Below, in pieces: positions 52,828 through 61,229 of a stretch of 64,000 nucleotides of DNA. How positions within the stretch are numbered: position 1 is the stretch's first letter; every line of letters starts with the position of its first letter. Made by a program: the position numbers and the translations under genes. The stretch spans positions 30,845 through 94,844 of the forward strand of contig CAZTTS010000002.1 of assembly GCA_964616165.1 (NCBI GenBank). Direction: 5' to 3'. The DNA comes from CAZCCM01 sp964616165. GTDB taxonomy: Bacteria > Bacillota > Clostridia > TANB77 > CAG-508. The notes beneath the pieces were generated by a model. That model did not search any database and was not told the origin of the DNA. It saw only the letters and a program-made list of their open reading frames with translations.

Positions 52828-54522
52828 ATGATAACATATTTAAATATTGAAAATTTAGGAATAATAGACAAATTAGAAATAGCTTTTACTGACAAATTAA
52901 ATATTTTAACTGGAGAAACAGGTGCTGGTAAAACCCTAATAGTAGAATCATTAAATTTATTAGCTGGTGCAAGATTTTCAAAAGATATGATTAAGAAGAA
53001 TGCAGATTATCTTTTAGTTGAAGCATCTTTAAATTTAAGTTTAAAAATACTAAAAAAAGCTAATGATAATAGTGAATTAAACTTAGACTTATTAGATGGA
53101 AATGATATTTTAAATGATAATGACTTTATAGATATAATAATTACTAGAAGAATCGATAAAGACGGAAAAAATATTTGTAAAATTAATGGTAGATTAGTTA
53201 CAGTTAATGAATTAAAAAAATTCGTTTTATATATTATAGATATACATGGACAACATGAGAATCAAAATATAATGTTAAATGAAACTCAAGTAGAATTAGT
53301 TGATAGATTTGCTCAAAAAGATATTAAAAATACATATAAAGAATATTTTAAAAAGTATGAGAGTAGACAAAAACTTCTATCATTATTAGAAAAAGATTTA
53401 AAAGATGAGATGTATACTAAAAGACAAATAGACCTTCTTGCTTTTCAAATTAAAGAAATTAAAGAAGCTGAACTTGAATTAGGTGAAGATGATGAGCTTG
53501 AAAAACAATATAAAATATTTAATAGTAGCGAAAAAATTATTGATGCATTAAATTTATCTAATAATATATTGTCAGATGATATTATAAAAAATCTTTCTTT
53601 GATTACAGCTCAATTAGAAAATATTTCAGATTTAAATGAAAAATATAACGAATATTTAAATTCAACTAAATCAGCTTTTTACGACTTGGAAGAGGTAAAT
53701 TTTGATATTAAAAATGAGCTGGAAAATATTAATTTAGATGAAAGAGCTCTAGTTAGAATTGAAAACAGACTAGATAAAATAAATTCTCTAAAAAGAAAAT
53801 ATGGGAATACTATTGAATCAATAAAAGAATATTTAGAAAATATTAAATTAGAACATGAAAGTTTAGTTAATTTTGAAAAAGAAAAAGCTAATTTAGACAA
53901 AGAATTAAATCAACTAGAAATTGATATGGGGGTATTAGCAGATAAATTATATATAATTAGAAAAAAACATGCTGAAGAAATATCTAAAAAGGTTACTAAA
54001 GAGTTAGAAGATTTAGAAATGAAATCAGCTGCGTTTCAAGTTAAAGTTATGCAAACTGATAAATTCAATCGTTATGGTAAAGATATATTAAATTTTTTGA
54101 TAATGACAAATAAAGGATCTGACTTTTTACTTTTAGATAAAATTGCATCTGGTGGCGAAATGAGCAGAGTAATGCTAGCTATAAAGACGATTTTATCAGA
54201 TCAAGATGAAACTCCGATTTTAGTTTTTGATGAAATTGATACTGGAATAAGTGGAGTAACTGGTCAAGTAGCAGGAGAAAAACTGAAACATATAGCAAAA
54301 AAACATCAAGTTTTATCTGTTACACATTTAGCTACTTTAGCGTCTCAAGGTGATAGCAATTATTATATATATAAGACAGAAGAAGACGGAATTACTAAAA
54401 CTAAGATTAATAAATTAAATGAAGAAGAGATAATAAAAGAAATTGCTAGAATTTCTAGTGGAAAAATAACAAAGGAAGCTTTAGAATATGCAAAAGAATT
54501 ACGAACAAGAAAAAAAGAGTAA
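52828..54522 (+). CDS. recN: DNA repair protein RecN
   Basis: SMC-like ATPase acting early at double-strand breaks. 564 residues. Walker A GETGAGKT is at residues 31-38. IDIHGQHENQN (about 142-152) is a RecN hallmark. Two coiled-coil arms occupy about 165-400. The ABC signature SGGEMSRVMLAIKTIL and Walker B PILVFDEIDTGISG lie near 447-478, followed by the D-loop and VTHLATLAS. All expected motifs are present. Confidence 0.97.
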   Translation: MITYLNIENLGIIDKLEIAFTDKLNILTGETGAGKTLIVESLNLLAGARFSKDMIKKNADYLLVEASLNLSLKILKKANDNSELNLDLLDGNDILNDNDFIDIIITRRIDKDGKNICKINGRLVTVNELKKFVLYIIDIHGQHENQNIMLNETQVELVDRFAQKDIKNTYKEYFKKYESRQKLLSLLEKDLKDEMYTKRQIDLLAFQIKEIKEAELELGEDDELEKQYKIFNSSEKIIDALNLSNNILSDDIIKNLSLITAQLENISDLNEKYNEYLNSTKSAFYDLEEVNFDIKNELENINLDERALVRIENRLDKINSLKRKYGNTIESIKEYLENIKLEHESLVNFEKEKANLDKELNQLEIDMGVLADKLYIIRKKHAEEISKKVTKELEDLEMKSAAFQVKVMQTDKFNRYGKDILNFLIMTNKGSDFLLLDKIASGGEMSRVMLAIKTILSDQDETPILVFDEIDTGISGVTGQVAGEKLKHIAKKHQVLSVTHLATLASQGDSNYYIYKTEEDGITKTKINKLNEEEIIKEIARISSGKITKEALEYAKELRTRKKE

Positions 54523-54620
54523 TATATTACAAAATTATTACAAAAGTTTTACAAAAATGTAGCAAAATTATTTAATATATGATAAGATTTTATAAAGTAC
54601 AAAAGGAAAAAGGGGTTAAA

Positions 54621-55826
54621 ATGGTTGAAGAAAATCTTTCGTTAGTGTCAAATAGTGATTTAGGAGTTTTTAAAAAATTTACAAAAGCTTTAAGTCTTTT
54701 TTTGTTACCTAGTAAGTTAGGATATAATTCATATCAAATATCTAGAAGAAGAAGACAGTTAGTAAAGGCATATGTTGCTTTTAATGAAACACTCACTGTT
54801 GAAGATGCTAGCAAGAAAGAAAAAGCATTTGAAAAATATGAAAATGAATATTTAGAATATCTAGAATATATTGATAAATATATTATGGATTCTATTCGTA
54901 AAAAAGTAATGAATGGAAGAGCTTCAGAATTTGAAAAAGATGCTTTAATGGAATACCATAAGGTGGCTTCAGCTAAAGATGAAGAATTTATTGAATATAA
55001 ATTTAGAAAACAAAAATATTTATTAGAATTAGACTATAATAAATTTTTAGAAGAAGACAAAACTTCAAAATATGATAATTCATTTAAAACCCTATATATA
55101 GAAAAACAAGACAGATTATATAAAGGTATATTAAAAAATTATTCAGTTAAAATTACTGATGACAGAATGTCACAAAAAGCGAGTAATATTCAAGTATATT
55201 TAAATATATTTGCAACCATTGAGGAGTATTTAAATAAGATAATTCCAATCAAATTTGAAATTGAAGGTGAGGCTAACTATAAAGATATACTTAAAGAATA
55301 TGATGAGTTTACTACATATTCTGTTGGGAAGTTAGATGAAAAAGCTTTTCTAGAAAAAAATATGTTACTTCTTTCAATTAGTAGATCATTATTTACTCAT
55401 TCATTACCTTTAGTAGTTGCAGAACAATGTTATGAGAAATTATTGAAAGATACTAGGCTATTATTAGTAAATACAACTAATGAACATAAACAAGAAAAAG
55501 CATACCAAATGTTATTAATGCTTATAGAAGAATATAATGTTAAACTTCTTTCAGTAAAGATTTATTGGGAAAATAAAGATGAGAGAGAAAAAAATAAGAA
55601 GTTCTGGGAAGCATTTACAGGTGTTGAAACAGAAAAAGAAAAAGAAGTCCTTATTTTATTAGAAGAGTTAAGGAGACTAAAAGAAGAAAATTCTCCAAAA
55701 ATGAAAAAACTAAAGAAAATATATAAAGCTAAATTGTCAAAATTAGGTGTTTATAAAATTATTGATGGAATCAATAAAAACTTTGAAGGTAAAACTTTTA
55801 AAAGATTTTTAGTTGCATGTAATTAA
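54621..55826 (+). CDS. Helical cytoplasmic protein of unknown function
   Basis: 401 residues from ATG 54621, which follows AAAAAGGGG; ATG 54579 would add 14 residues but lacks a ribosome binding site. Strongly charged and apparently all-helical, with coiled-coil-like stretches (about 55-150 and 330-385). One mildly hydrophobic stretch lies near residues 15-28 (FTKALSLFLLPSKLGY). No cysteine cluster, P-loop or signal peptide. I do not recognise the family. Position between recN and ybeY suggests a housekeeping or lineage-specific gene. Confidence 0.75.
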   Translation: MVEENLSLVSNSDLGVFKKFTKALSLFLLPSKLGYNSYQISRRRRQLVKAYVAFNETLTVEDASKKEKAFEKYENEYLEYLEYIDKYIMDSIRKKVMNGRASEFEKDALMEYHKVASAKDEEFIEYKFRKQKYLLELDYNKFLEEDKTSKYDNSFKTLYIEKQDRLYKGILKNYSVKITDDRMSQKASNIQVYLNIFATIEEYLNKIIPIKFEIEGEANYKDILKEYDEFTTYSVGKLDEKAFLEKNMLLLSISRSLFTHSLPLVVAEQCYEKLLKDTRLLLVNTTNEHKQEKAYQMLLMLIEEYNVKLLSVKIYWENKDEREKNKKFWEAFTGVETEKEKEVLILLEELRRLKEENSPKMKKLKKIYKAKLSKLGVYKIIDGINKNFEGKTFKRFLVACN

Positions 55827-55841
55827 TTTGTTGGAGATAAA

Positions 55842-56390
55842 ATGTTAGAACAAATTCAAATTGAATATAAAAATAGTATTAAGGTAATAGATAATATTAA
55901 AAATATAAATGAATTAGTTAAAAAAGTTTTAGGAGAAGCAATCAAAAGCGAAAATATCCCCTATAACTTTTTTTTATTAATTGTATTTTCATCACCAGAC
56001 AAAATTAAAGATAAAAATAATGAATATAGAAATATAAATGAAACAACAGATGTATTATCATTTCCAAGCTTTTCAAAAAGTGAAATTAATAATATAATTA
56101 AGTATAGTACTAAGAAGAATAAAGAACATTATATAGAAATTCCAAGAGATGTAAAGCCTTATTTAGAAGGAGAATGGTCTCTAGGAGAAATACATATAAA
56201 TTTAGAAAAAATAGAAGAACAAGCAATGGAGTATAATCACTCTGTAACCCGAGAATTAGCATATATTTTAATTCATGGGTTTTATCATCTTTTAGGAGAA
56301 GATCATATAAAGAGTATGGATAAGGGTATAATGAGAGAAAAGGAAGATAATATTTTAAAGAATTTGGGTATATTGAGGGGTAGTGAATGA
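55842..56390 (+). CDS. ybeY: Endoribonuclease YbeY (rRNA maturation factor)
   Basis: Zinc-dependent RNase for 16S rRNA 3' processing and ribosome quality control. 182 residues, versus about 155 usual. The zinc motif HGFYHLLGEDH has ligands at His145, His149 and His155. NETTDVLSFPSF and SLGEIHINLEKI are conserved. Extra length comes from an insert of roughly 30 residues between these two blocks (about 72-105). Stop overlaps the next gene by ATGA. Confidence 0.93.
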   Translation: MLEQIQIEYKNSIKVIDNIKNINELVKKVLGEAIKSENIPYNFFLLIVFSSPDKIKDKNNEYRNINETTDVLSFPSFSKSEINNIIKYSTKKNKEHYIEIPRDVKPYLEGEWSLGEIHINLEKIEEQAMEYNHSVTRELAYILIHGFYHLLGEDHIKSMDKGIMREKEDNILKNLGILRGSE

Positions 56391-57163
56391 GTGAAGAAAA
56401 AGAAAAAGAAATTGTAGAAAATATTAATTTTGAAAAGAAAAACGCTGGTAAAAACAAAAAGTTTACAGATGCTTTTAAACATGCTACAAGTGGTTTTTTG
56501 TTTGCAACACAAAGTGAAAGAAATATTAGAGTACAATTTGCTTTAATAATTATTGCTCTAATTTTAGGAATACTTTTTAAATTAACAAAAACAGAAATAG
56601 TTTTAGCAGTTTTAGCAATGTTTTTTGTAGTATTCGCAGAAATGGTAAATACAGCAATTGAAGCAGTAGTTGACTTACATACAGACAAATATCATCCTAA
56701 AGCCAAAATAGCAAAAGATGTTGCAGCAGGAGCAGTAATTTTGTCAGTTTTAAATGCTGTTGTTATAGGATATTTTGTATTTTTTGAAAAAATTGCTAAT
56801 TTTGGATTAAAATATTTAGTAGGATGGTCAACTGCAAATCCTGCAATATACTTTACAATTTTAGTGCTAGCAACACTGATGTTTATTCTTATTTTTAAAG
56901 TATTTTCTAAAAAATTAACATCTAATAAATTCATACCTAGTGGTCAAGCGATGATTGCAACATCAATTTTTATGGCTATATGGTCACAAACAAAAAACAC
57001 TATAGTTATAGCTTCAGCATTGATTTTTGTAATGTTAGTTTCTATTAATAGAATTGGTACTGATAGGCGAACGGTTTGGGAAGTTGTTACAGGAGCTACT
57101 CTTGGAATAATTATTGCAACAGTAGTATATACAATTATTAAAATAATAGGAGGTGGATTATGA
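56387..57163 (+). CDS. Diacylglycerol/undecaprenol kinase fused to an inactive PAP2-like domain
   Basis: 258 residues. N-terminal DgkA-type domain (about 25-130): FKHATSGFLFATQSERNIRVQF, then AEMVNTAIEAVVDLHTDKYHPKAKIAKDVAAGAV with the catalytic Glu residues. It phosphorylates diacylglycerol or undecaprenol. The C-terminal half (about 150-255) has the PAP2 outline, but PSGH is PSGQ (Gln187). The later SRx5H site reads NRIGTDRR with Arg228 at the His position, so both catalytic histidines are gone. The phosphatase is predicted inactive. Overlaps ybeY and the DUF3048 gene by ATGA on both sides. Confidence 0.88.
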   Translation: MSEEKEKEIVENINFEKKNAGKNKKFTDAFKHATSGFLFATQSERNIRVQFALIIIALILGILFKLTKTEIVLAVLAMFFVVFAEMVNTAIEAVVDLHTDKYHPKAKIAKDVAAGAVILSVLNAVVIGYFVFFEKIANFGLKYLVGWSTANPAIYFTILVLATLMFILIFKVFSKKLTSNKFIPSGQAMIATSIFMAIWSQTKNTIVIASALIFVMLVSINRIGTDRRTVWEVVTGATLGIIIATVVYTIIKIIGGGL

Positions 57164-58500
57164 GTCGAGCAGAAAACTTAAAAAGAGATAAAAAAGAATT
57201 AAAAGAAAAGAATAAAAAAAAGAAAGATAAAAACAATATAAAAGATATAAGTGAAGAGATTGAAGATAAAATTAAAGATGAAAATAAAAAGCTAAAAAAT
57301 AAAAAAGAGAACAAAGAAAACAAAAGAAGAAGCAATAAAAAATCTAAGGCAAAAAAAATTTGTATTATTTTAATCATTCTTTTAACTATAGTATTCTTAT
57401 TAAGTTTAGCGTATTTTTTATATATTAATTTCTTTAAGTATGAAGTAATAAAAAGTAAAATTAAAGTAGAAACTGATAATTTAAATTTGAATATTTTTGA
57501 TATTAACAGTAATTCTAGACCATTTGCAGTAATGATTGATAATTTAGAAGATGACTCATGGCCTCAATTTAATATTAATGAAGCGATGGTTGTATATGAA
57601 ATATCAGTTGAAGCTGGTATAAGCAGATTAATGGCAGTTTTTAAAGATAAAGATAAATTAGATAAAATCGGGCCTTTGAGAAGTGCAAGACATTATTTTT
57701 TAGATTATGTTAAAGAATATGATGCTATATATGTTCATGAAGGATCTAGCCCAAGAGGAATAAGTGAAATATATTCAAGAAATATTGACTCTGTTGCTGG
57801 AAGTTCAGGATTATTCTATAGAGATAATAATAGATATGCACCTCATGATGCTATTACTAGTAGTAGCAGAATTATTAAGGCTGCTAAAGCAAATAAGTTT
57901 TCATTAACAACCAAGACTAAAACACCTTTAAAATACTCATTATTTCCTGTAAAATATGATGGTGCAGTTTCTGCAGCATCTATAGTAAGTGGATTTAGTT
58001 ATGATGGAGATTTAAAACTAGTATACAACGAAGAAACTAAAAAATATGAAAAATATGAAAAGGGTGAATTATTAAAAGATGCTGTTACAAAAAAACCTCT
58101 TGCTGCAACAAATATTATTATTCTTAACACAAGATCTTATCTGTTAAGTGGTTATGGAGCAGGACATGGTAGAATACATGTTGAAACAGATAGAGAAATG
58201 TCAGGTTATTTTGCTACTAATGGTGAGGCTGTTAAAATAAAAGCAAATAAAAAGACTATTAATTCACAGACTAAATACTCATTATTAGATGGTACAGAAT
58301 TACAGCTAAATGATGGAAACACTTTTATATTTATAGTTCCAGATGGTTATGACATTGTTATTAAAGCTGCTAAAAAAACTGAAAAAACAGAAGAAATTCT
58401 TGATGAAGGTGGTGAAATAATTGAAGAAAAGTCAGACAGAGATTTAGTAATAGAAAAACTAATAGAAGAAAATAAGTTAAAGATTATTAAAGAATATTAA
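57160..58500 (+). CDS. DUF3048 (YerB-like) membrane-anchored protein
   Basis: 446 residues. The first ~65 residues are Lys/Glu-rich, then one transmembrane helix (about 67-91) without a lipobox Cys. The extracytoplasmic DUF3048 domain has RPFAVMIDNLEDDSWPQ, EISVEAGISRLMAVFKD, KIGPLRSARHYFLDYVKEYDAIYVHEGSSP and the C-terminal half with GHGRIHVETDREMSGYF. In Bacillus YerB is associated with the cell envelope; enzymatic function is not settled. Translation is coupled to the DgkA-PAP2 gene: GGAGGTGG encodes that gene's Gly-rich end and serves as this gene's ribosome binding site. Confidence 0.88.
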   Translation: MSRAENLKRDKKELKEKNKKKKDKNNIKDISEEIEDKIKDENKKLKNKKENKENKRRSNKKSKAKKICIILIILLTIVFLLSLAYFLYINFFKYEVIKSKIKVETDNLNLNIFDINSNSRPFAVMIDNLEDDSWPQFNINEAMVVYEISVEAGISRLMAVFKDKDKLDKIGPLRSARHYFLDYVKEYDAIYVHEGSSPRGISEIYSRNIDSVAGSSGLFYRDNNRYAPHDAITSSSRIIKAAKANKFSLTTKTKTPLKYSLFPVKYDGAVSAASIVSGFSYDGDLKLVYNEETKKYEKYEKGELLKDAVTKKPLAATNIIILNTRSYLLSGYGAGHGRIHVETDREMSGYFATNGEAVKIKANKKTINSQTKYSLLDGTELQLNDGNTFIFIVPDGYDIVIKAAKKTEKTEEILDEGGEIIEEKSDRDLVIEKLIEENKLKIIKEY

Positions 58501-58570
58501 AGAATATTAAGGAACATAAAAAAACATTTTAAAATTAAGGAATATAAATTATATATAAAAAGAGAAAGAC

Positions 58571-59494
58571 ATGAAAGAAAAAGATTTTAAATCAGGATTT
58601 ATAGGATTTTTAGGACGAACTAATGTGGGAAAATCTACCATATTAAATAAATTGCTCAATGAAAAGATTTCTATAGTAAGTCCTAAAAAGCAAACAACTA
58701 GAAAGAAAATTAAAGGCATTTTAACAGAAGAGAGTTATCAGTTAATATTTTTAGATACGCCTGGTATTCATAAAGGTAAGTTTAAATTAAATAAAGTTAT
58801 GAATGAAACCGCATATATTTCTAATCTAGATGTTGATTTAATTCTATTTGTTGTTGAACCCAAAATTACTACTCAAGATTTACAAATAATTGAAAAAATA
58901 ATAAATGATGGTAAATTAAATTCTAAGCCAATAATACTTTTAATAAATAAAATTGATGAATTTAAATTTGGGAAAAACAAAGCAAGAGATTTGAGTCTTA
59001 TTGAAGAATATTCTAAACTATATCCATTTGATTCTATAATTCCTATTTCAGCTGCAAATAATCATAATATGGATCAAATTCTTCCTGAAATTTTAAAACA
59101 TATTAAAACAGGACCAAAGTATTTTTCTGAAGATGAATATACAGATCAAACTGAAAGAGAAATTGTTGAAGAAGTAGTAAGAGAAAAAGCATTAAGATTA
59201 TTGAAAGAAGAGATACCACATGGAATATTTGTTGAAGTGGAAAAAATGTCTTTAAGAAAAACTAAAAAACAAAAAGATATCTATGATGTTGATATTATTA
59301 TTTATTGTGTTAAAAATTCGCATAAAGGAATTATTATTGGTAAAGATGGTGAGATGTTAAAAAAGATTTTAACTTTTGCTAGAGAAGATTTAGAAGAAAT
59401 GCTTAATATTAAATTTAATATGAATGTATGGGTAAAAGTAAACAAAGATTGGTTAAATAAAGAAAATATAGTAAAGAGATATAAAAGTGAGTAA
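58571..59494 (+). CDS. era: GTPase Era
   Basis: Essential GTPase that binds the 3' end of 16S rRNA during 30S assembly. 307 residues. G1 GRTNVGKS (15-22), G2 region TTRKKIKG, G3 DTPGIHKG, G4 NKID. A C-terminal KH domain carries GIIIGKDGEMLKKI (near 255). The stop overlaps the recO start by 8 nt. The order ybeY-dgkA-...-era-recO is the classical Bacillota cluster, here with DUF3048 inserted. Confidence 0.97.
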   Translation: MKEKDFKSGFIGFLGRTNVGKSTILNKLLNEKISIVSPKKQTTRKKIKGILTEESYQLIFLDTPGIHKGKFKLNKVMNETAYISNLDVDLILFVVEPKITTQDLQIIEKIINDGKLNSKPIILLINKIDEFKFGKNKARDLSLIEEYSKLYPFDSIIPISAANNHNMDQILPEILKHIKTGPKYFSEDEYTDQTEREIVEEVVREKALRLLKEEIPHGIFVEVEKMSLRKTKKQKDIYDVDIIIYCVKNSHKGIIIGKDGEMLKKILTFAREDLEEMLNIKFNMNVWVKVNKDWLNKENIVKRYKSE

Positions 59495-60212
59495 AATTAT
59501 AAAAGTAATTGGTATAGTTATAGCAGAAAACTCTGTATCAGACTCTGATAAAATGTTAACAATTTTGACATCAGAATATGGTAAAATAAATGCTATTGCC
59601 AAAAGATCAAGACAAATTAAGTCTTCTCTTTTATCTGGAACACAATTCCTGTGTTTATCTAATTTTACATTATATAAAGGAAGTACTACTTTTAGAGTTA
59701 ATGAAGCAATACCAATTGAAATGTTTTATAATATATATGAAGATTATGATAAATTGTTACTAGCTACCAATATAACAAAAACTATTCACTGTGTGGCATT
59801 AGAAAATTATTTCGAACATAATCTTTTAAAATTATTTTTAATTACCTTAAAATTTATTTCTAAAAATAGCAAATCAAAATCGGATATCTTTATTGAATCT
59901 GTTTTTAAATTAAGATTATTAGCACAATTAGGATTTACTCCAGAATTAGTAGATTTACCAGAAATTAGTTCTACAAAGAACAATAAATTAATTTATGAGT
60001 TAATATTTGATTTTGAAGATAATAGAGTAATAGCAGTCAATGAAAATATTAAGATACGAAATAGTATTAGAATACAAAAAGAAACACTGCTAGCTTTAAA
60101 ATATATTTTTAGTTCAAATCTAGATGATATTTATGATTTTACTATATCTGATAGAATCTTAATTGAGCTTTCTAAAATTTCAGATAAATACTTTGATAAA
60201 TGTATTTATTAA
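59487..60212 (+). CDS. recO: DNA repair protein RecO
   Basis: Recombination mediator that helps load RecA with RecF/RecR. 241 residues from GTG 59487, overlapping era. The N-terminal OB fold has VIGIVIAENSVSDSDKMLTILTSEYGKINAIAKRSRQ. A helical domain follows (FTPELVDL). The CxxC...CxxC zinc-finger cysteines of many RecO proteins are missing: only three isolated Cys occur. Assignment rests on OB motif, length and position after era. Confidence 0.9.
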   Translation: MSKIIKVIGIVIAENSVSDSDKMLTILTSEYGKINAIAKRSRQIKSSLLSGTQFLCLSNFTLYKGSTTFRVNEAIPIEMFYNIYEDYDKLLLATNITKTIHCVALENYFEHNLLKLFLITLKFISKNSKSKSDIFIESVFKLRLLAQLGFTPELVDLPEISSTKNNKLIYELIFDFEDNRVIAVNENIKIRNSIRIQKETLLALKYIFSSNLDDIYDFTISDRILIELSKISDKYFDKCIY

Positions 60213-60287
60213 ATTTCATTAATTTTATTAGATTTATTAGTTTTATTATATAATTTCAAAATGTAACAAAAATGTTAATTATAAGCT

Positions 60288-60316
60288 TTGATAAAATATT
60301 TTTTATTATGTATAAT
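60288..60316 (+). promoter_or_regulatory. Promoter of the SDR gene
   Basis: TTGATA (60288-60293), 17-nt spacer, TATAAT (60311-60316). The predicted start near 60323 touches the AGGAGG site at 60325-60330, leaving almost no leader. Confidence 0.7.
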
Positions 60317-60335
60317 GTCAATGTAGGAGGTAAAT

Positions 60336-61097
60336 ATGAAATTAAACGACAAAGTAGTAATAATAACTGGTGGAGCATCAGGCATGGGAAAAGCAATGGT
60401 TCATGAGTTTTTAAAGCAAGGAGCTAAAGTAGTTGCTGTTGATATTAATGATACAAGATTAACTGAAATGGCTACAGAAGAAGCTACAGCAAATTTAATT
60501 ACTTTAGCAGCAGATATATCAAAAAAAGATACAAATGAAAAAATGATTGATTTAGCTGTAGAAAAATTTGGTAAACTAGATATTTTAGTTAATAATGCAG
60601 GAGTATTAGATGACTATATGAATGTAGGAGAAATGACAGATGAAGTATGGGAAAGAGTATTGCAAATTAATTTAACTGCACCAATGTATGCTTCAAGAAA
60701 AGCAATTAATTATTTCTTAAAAAATTCAATTAAAGGAAATATCATAAATATTGGTTCAGTAGGCTCAATTGCAGGATCTAGAGGTGGAGTAGCATATGTT
60801 GCATCAAAACACGCATTAGCAGGCTTTACTAAAAATACTGCTCAAGCTTATGGAAGAAGTGGTATTAGATGTAATTTAATAGCTCCAGGAGCAGTTGAAA
60901 CTAATATAGCAGAATCTGTTAGACCTGAAACAATGAATCAAAAAGGATTAGATGTATTAATGGCTGGAATAGGATCAAATATTGCACAAGGAAGTCCTGA
61001 AGATATTGCAAATGTTGCTTTATTTTTAGCTTCAGAAGATTCAAGCTTTATGAATGGAGCAATCGTTGTTGCAGATAGTGGTTGGACAGCATACTAA
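60336..61097 (+). CDS. Short-chain dehydrogenase/reductase
   Basis: 253-residue NAD(P)-dependent oxidoreductase. Cofactor motif TGGASGMG is at residues 10-17. VDIND after beta-2 (Asp) favours NAD. NNAG is near 88. Catalytic Ser in INIGSVGSIAG and YVASK (Tyr-x3-Lys) are present. IAPGAVET follows the active site, and the end is ADSGWTAY. Substrate unknown; members include 3-oxoacyl-ACP reductases and sugar-alcohol dehydrogenases. It is a single-gene unit with its own promoter, AGGAGG site and terminator. Confidence 0.92.
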   Translation: MKLNDKVVIITGGASGMGKAMVHEFLKQGAKVVAVDINDTRLTEMATEEATANLITLAADISKKDTNEKMIDLAVEKFGKLDILVNNAGVLDDYMNVGEMTDEVWERVLQINLTAPMYASRKAINYFLKNSIKGNIINIGSVGSIAGSRGGVAYVASKHALAGFTKNTAQAYGRSGIRCNLIAPGAVETNIAESVRPETMNQKGLDVLMAGIGSNIAQGSPEDIANVALFLASEDSSFMNGAIVVADSGWTAY

Positions 61098-61126
61098 TAT
61101 ATAGTAAATCCTAAAACAGATGTAAA

Positions 61127-61151
61127 AAAAGAACTTATTTAAGTTCTTTTT
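61127..61151 (+). terminator. Rho-independent terminator after the SDR gene
   Basis: Stem AAAAGAACTT / AAGTTCTTTT with a 4-nt loop and T-rich tail. Confidence 0.8.
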
Positions 61152-61153
61152 AT

Positions 61154-61182
61154 TTGCTAAATAAGAGCAATAATGATAAAAT
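61154..61182 (+). promoter_or_regulatory. Promoter of secA
   Basis: TTGCTA (61154-61159), 17-nt spacer, extended -10 TGATAAAAT ending at 61182. It predicts a ~40-nt leader before ATG 61230. Confidence 0.6.
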
Positions 61183-61229
61183 TAATGTGTTTATAAAGAC
61201 AAGAACTTAATGAAATATGGAGATAATTA

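Noticed and set aside
56110..56688. 192-codon minus-strand open frame opposite ybeY and the dgkA-PAP2 gene
   Set aside because: Lies opposite two genes with clear family motifs; very Leu/Phe-rich shadow of AT-rich coding DNA, no ribosome binding site.
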